Source of the DNA: Calvatia gigantea
Taxonomy: Eukaryota > Basidiomycota > Agaricomycetes > Agaricales > Lycoperdaceae
Reading direction: 5' to 3'
Assembly (NCBI GenBank): GCA_025093985.1
Contig: JACAAK010000014.1
Span: forward strand, 1,860,001 to 1,924,000
DNA: 64,000 bases
Within the stretch, counting starts at the first letter, position 1. The number at the start of each line of letters is the position of its first letter. The translations under genes were made by a program, and so were the position numbers. Positions 59,801 to 64,000 of the stretch are shown here, piece by piece. The notes under the pieces are model-generated. The model worked only from the letters and a program-made list of their open reading frames with translations. It searched no databases and had not been told where the DNA came from.

Positions 59801-62800
59801 GATAATACTTGCCAGTGCAGTCTGGGGGTACCTGAGTGTCAGCTATGTGCCAGGTCATGGGAGAGACGGGGAAAGAGGGAGGGCGAGCGCCACGATCGTG
59901 AAGCTGTTGTGATAGACAGACACGTTGTGATAGGCGCTTGAAGGTTAAGGTCCGCCTAAATTTATCTGGGCTCCATGACTTCTCATCTAGGTAGGAAAAT
60001 CTTCGCCAAGCCATCGACGATCTTGCGCTCGATTTTTTCAGAAACCACATTTTTTCAACTAATGTATTGGGGATCTCCCGACAGTACATACCCCCAAAAG
60101 CGCTTCATCCTGGTGGTTAGCGAGGTTGGGACGAGGTACCCACTGAAATTGGAATGCGCAGCGCTACTGGTAGGGGCTTCGTTCTCAGTTGCTACAAATG
60201 GGCAATAACCTCAACCAGACGCATAGCACTTTCACCCTTCTAACATTATGCGCTTTCTTTAACTGACAAGACACCAGTCAAGCAAGATGTCCCGATCACG
60301 AGACACTTCTGCATCTGCAAACGGACTCGCGAGTATATTCAGGCAGCGACGCAATTAGATTCCTGACTTCAAACAACTAGGCTATCCTTTATCCTCGGGC
60401 AAGTTTTCCGAAGAAGGGGATGTAAGCCCTTGGAAAATTTGGCCGTTTCGGTCGAATCTATTCACCCATCAACCTCCTTAACATCCAAATTATCAACAAC
60501 CTTCAACGTGCAAAAAACGTATTCCAACGGCTCCCAGATCCATTCCGAATTTTGGTCACCCTTCCATACCATAGATCATTCAATTAGCTTCAGCCATACA
60601 GAAGAATCACAAGTATGGATATTAGCGAGCTTGACATCCCCCAGCCAAAGCCGCAGTGAGGTCCGATGTACACCGTCTTTCAAAGATTCCGATGACACCC
60701 AGTAATTTAAACAAAAAGTCCGCAACCACCCTGGGTTTAACCCACGGAACTCTTGGCCCTCTAAACACCCCACCACCAGGCGAACTGCAGGACCTTCAGG
60801 ACTTGGAGCCTGCTCACCGCTCTCATCGTTACTCACACATTTTACCTTGCTTTCCGATGCGCCGCCTCGGCAGTTCTAATTCAATGAAATAAACTCCCAC
60901 AGTCGAATCCCACTCATGACAGTAAGGAAGGTTAGGATAAAGGCTCTAACATGCATCTTGCACATTTAGCGATCACTGACACTTTTTCAGGTTCGGGCAA
61001 CAAGCGAAAGGCTTCCCCGGATTGAAAGGATCAGCCCAACTATGTAAACTCCTACATTCGAAGATGGTGTACAGTAAACTACGCTGATAGACTACCTTTC
61101 GCGAGTCCTCCTCAAGCTCCTTCATTCCCGGATCAAAGCCAACTTATCATGTCTAAGGGAAAAGAATTTATCCATGTCTTCTGAAGGAATCCTTATGATT
61201 GTTGAGCGGGGGCCATCTCTCATCACAAGAAAATTGCCACCCCTCTTTGAAAGATTCTTCAACACAAATTGACCGAATATTGAAATTCGCTCTACTGTAT
61301 TTTGAAATCTCTATTCCAGGATCATCCTATTCCAAAGAACAACCTAGGGGACAACCTGACTACCAACATATCCCTTTATCTCACTCTCAACGAAACGACG
61401 CAAGTCTGCCTTTGCACCTCCGATGGCCAGGAACTGTCATACTTGAAGCTAACTCCTACACTTGTACGAATGGTAGTTCGCCAAACTATGTTCTTAGTCA
61501 CCCAATTCGTAAGTAGATGAGTTCCGCATTGATACTTACATGGCCATCTGTCAAGTGACAAAAAGGGTAAATTCACTCGTATTGAATTTTATTGAGAATA
61601 GCGGTACATTGAATGACATCCGATGGCTTAAACAACGTTGGTTGCTTTGACTGACCAAACCAAAATGCAAAAGCAATCTAGCATCTACAAGATAGATTGA
61701 AGATGTTCCGCGGAAAGCTTGAAAATTGAAGTCATCCTTTAAGCTAGCTTTAAGTGGGTGAAGAGGGTTATCCTTCTTCGGGCTTATTGAGTACACGACC
61801 GAGGTGAAGATGATGATGGGTTCATGGACTCTGCATTTATACTTGGACCTGCTGGGCCCTTCCCCATCACGTGCACTTTGGGAAAGCACGAGCCCAAAGA
61901 GCTCCAGGTCCCAGGTGAATGGCCCCTCTCGCACGATTACAAAAAAGGCTGCACCATCCCTTTTACAAAAGCGGGAACTCTCGGCACCTTCCCCACCACC
62001 TCACAGGTGGAACCTGCCTAAACGCAACTTGGAGGCATCACAGGCTGCTGCAGGCTTAATGTCTAAAGTTTCAGCTTACTTGGCAGGCAGTCTCGGAGGT
62101 CCTTGAACAATCATGACCAGAAAAGACTGGCAAGTCGATCCCCCATAGAAAGTAACTAGTTTTAGACAGCGAAGGGCAATATGCCAGTTTGCCTGATTTA
62201 CTAGACTCATACTTTTTAGGGTGGAAAACCTCCCAATCGAAGGCCTGACCGTAAAGGTGATCAAGCCAATTGGAAACTCCGAAACAAACTTGCACTCGTA
62301 GTAACACTTGTTGTATTGGATACCTTTTGCGGGTCCTCACAATATCATTCCAATACCCTGCCTCAAAACATCAATTATTGCATAGCAACTACAGACTCAC
62401 AGTTTATCCTCTCTACAGTTAAATACCATTTTTGATCGTATTTGCCGGGATTGACTCTGAATCCAAGGGACGAATGCGCACGCCACCCTTTGAAAATGTC
62501 CTTACGAACTTAACAGAACTAACTGAAGGTCCATCCCCTATTTTTGATACCCCTATTCATACACGAAATTCCAGATTAGGCAAATACGACCTAGGGGACA
62601 ATGCTTTCTACATGTCCATTTATGGCAATCTAACACTGCGGCACGGTGCTTAACACACTGAGCGTGGGAACCTGTTCTATTAGAACACCGCAAACTCGGA
62701 CTTATCTAGTTCTCCAAGAAGTCGATTCGAATCACCAATTTAGATTTAGTGCTTGCAACCTGTTATTACTGGCCAAGCTTAGTCCACTGAAAAATGCGGA

Positions 62801-63510
62801 AATTCGCACTCTGATTTCATGAAGATGAATGTCCCGGAAATCCTGAAAAGACGAAGGGCCTAATACGATGGGTTGTCTTCATACTCGGACCAAAGTTCAC
62901 ACTTTGAAGTGAGTACTTCATTAACCTTATGCCCCCCGATGTGAAATGCTTCCCACCTGATACACGTGAACTTCCAGGTCTCAAGGTTTTTCTACCTCTT
63001 CGAGCATTAAATTCACATGGCATCCTTAATGGTCACCCTTATGGGACCTGAACCACAAATTTTCAAATCATCGGCACATTCCACGCAACCCACTCAAGTC
63101 CAGCCAACGAATGGAAATCTAGCAAGAACCTTTTGGAAAGTAAATCAGACCCGTCTTCATATTCACAAATGAACTACTGATCGAAGGGACCACAATTTTT
63201 ATGGCGCGCTCGAGAAGGGCAAGACTACAAGGAAAGGTAAACGGAGATCCTCATGATCTCGGTGGAATCAACAAATTTAATCAGCGGTGGTTCCTTGGCC
63301 GTATCATCTTGGAGACATCTTGACCCTTGGTAAGCCTCACACGCGTTAATCGACCTCACAGCACTGTCATTGAGGAGATCCAGCCCGAGCTATGCAGCCT
63401 GGGCGTTGCCGCAACTGCCTCCAAATTAAACACTTCCGGCCAACTAAAAGCAGCCACTGCTGAGGCGAGCATGGTCAACCAAATCCAAGATAAAGCTTAA
63501 ACGGGTTCCA
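56851..63510. other. 6.7 kb of unassigned DNA between transposon fragments
   Basis: No frame reaches 160 codons. Pieces look coding but break often: paired CxxC motifs near 58.61 and 58.69 kb (RGSCVSCHKS and IECGNCQLCQ), two stretches starting LGDN near 61.35 and 62.59 kb, a frame without start at 62.65-62.81 kb (RTYLVLQEVDSNHQFRF), and a GT-AG intron-like segment near 63.33 kb. I see no LTR, inverted terminus or known domain. Confidence 0.35.
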
Positions 63511-64000
63511 CACTCGCCCCTATGATCACAAATCGAACTCCTAGACACATTCAAAACCAGAACTAGGAAAAATGTATTCCCTATCCCCCTTAGAAACCAA
63601 AGAACTCAAAAAGTTCATACACGAAAACCTCCAGAAAGGATACATCCGAGAATCCAAATCTCTGATGGCTTCTTCTTTCTTTTTTGTAGGAAAGAAGGAT
63701 GGAAAATTACACCCCTGCCAGGACTACTGTTATCTGAACAAACACATGAAGAAGAATGCTTACCCCATTCCTATGATTATGACCATCATGGATAAACTTC
63801 AAGGAGTGAAACTCTTCACCAAAATGGACGTCCAACTCAGATATAACAACATCTGAATTTGAGAAGGTGACCAATGGAAAGCTGCCTTCAAAACTCCCAT
63901 CAGACTTTATGAACTGAATGTCATGTTCTTTGGAATGTACAACTCCCCCGCTACATTTCAGAAAATGATGGACACGATCTTTGCCAAAATGCTTGACAAA
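63511..64000 (+). mobile_element. Third copy (C) of the chromovirus, start of reverse transcriptase
   Basis: Matches element A from 49.02 kb onward (gcccctatgatcaca) and continues past the window end. The left edge is abrupt, so it is truncated within pol. TGA stops occur at 63854 and 63860, where element A has CAA and CGA. Confidence 0.85.

Noticed and set aside
53028..64000. Copy B and copy C as two ends of one element split by a large insertion
   Set aside because: Copy B stops in gag and copy C starts inside reverse transcriptase; about 1.8 kb of the element is missing between them, so they need not be one element.

Overview
This window looks like nuclear DNA of a filamentous basidiomycete, probably an agaricomycete. 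The genes are cut by many short GT-AG introns (about 45-70 bp). The families are typical of that group: a DUF4238 protein, fungal dynamin-like proteins, expanded orphan P-loop GTPases, a NACHT/STAND protein, a secreted S41-type peptidase, a small cysteine-rich secreted protein and a kinase-fold protein. There are also an intron-containing tRNA-Thr, a histone H4 gene and a TFIIIC subunit-6-like gene. All names rest on motif recognition by eye; no database search was run.

Layout. 1-5.2 kb: a kinase-fold gene and its tandem, broken copy, separated by the end of a hAT-like transposon, with a MITE inserted in the second copy. 5.3-8.0 kb: DUF4238 gene (minus). 8.4 kb: tRNA-Thr(UGU). 8.7-15.6 kb: two tandem dynamin-like genes (minus), the first apparently intact and the second a pseudogene. 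16.7-17.1 kb: a MITE with an 11-bp target duplication. 18.7-41.8 kb: an amplified island of small GTPase genes, originally arranged as divergent pairs (minus gene, spacer, plus gene), mixed with a broken NACHT/STAND gene and a second fragment of it. Inside that span lie an S41-type peptidase (27.2-30.1 kb) and a small secreted protein (31.7 kb). 41.9-43.7 kb: a frameshifted TFIIIC-like gene and a four-exon histone H4 gene. 43.8-44.5 kb: two short inverted-repeat elements. 45.3-64 kb: transposon graveyard, with a chromodomain Ty3/Gypsy element, a second truncated copy sharing its LTR, the 3' half of another minus-strand Gypsy element, 6.7 kb I cannot assign, and the start of a third copy of the first element.

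How the parts may relate. The 8.7-41.8 kb stretch collects dynamin-like GTPases, six GTPase genes or pseudogenes plus relics, and a STAND NTPase. I infer, without proof, a fast-evolving defence or self/non-self recognition island that grows by segmental duplication and decays by indels. Three minus-strand GTPase genes are open from end to end, but one of them has lost the P-loop lysine. The histone H4 gene predicts a full-length 103-residue protein whose tail has Arg where Lys16 and Lys20 normally sit. The Gypsy copies carry stop codons at former CGA codons, with the complementary change (CAA) in another copy, the two-strand footprint of CpG deamination.
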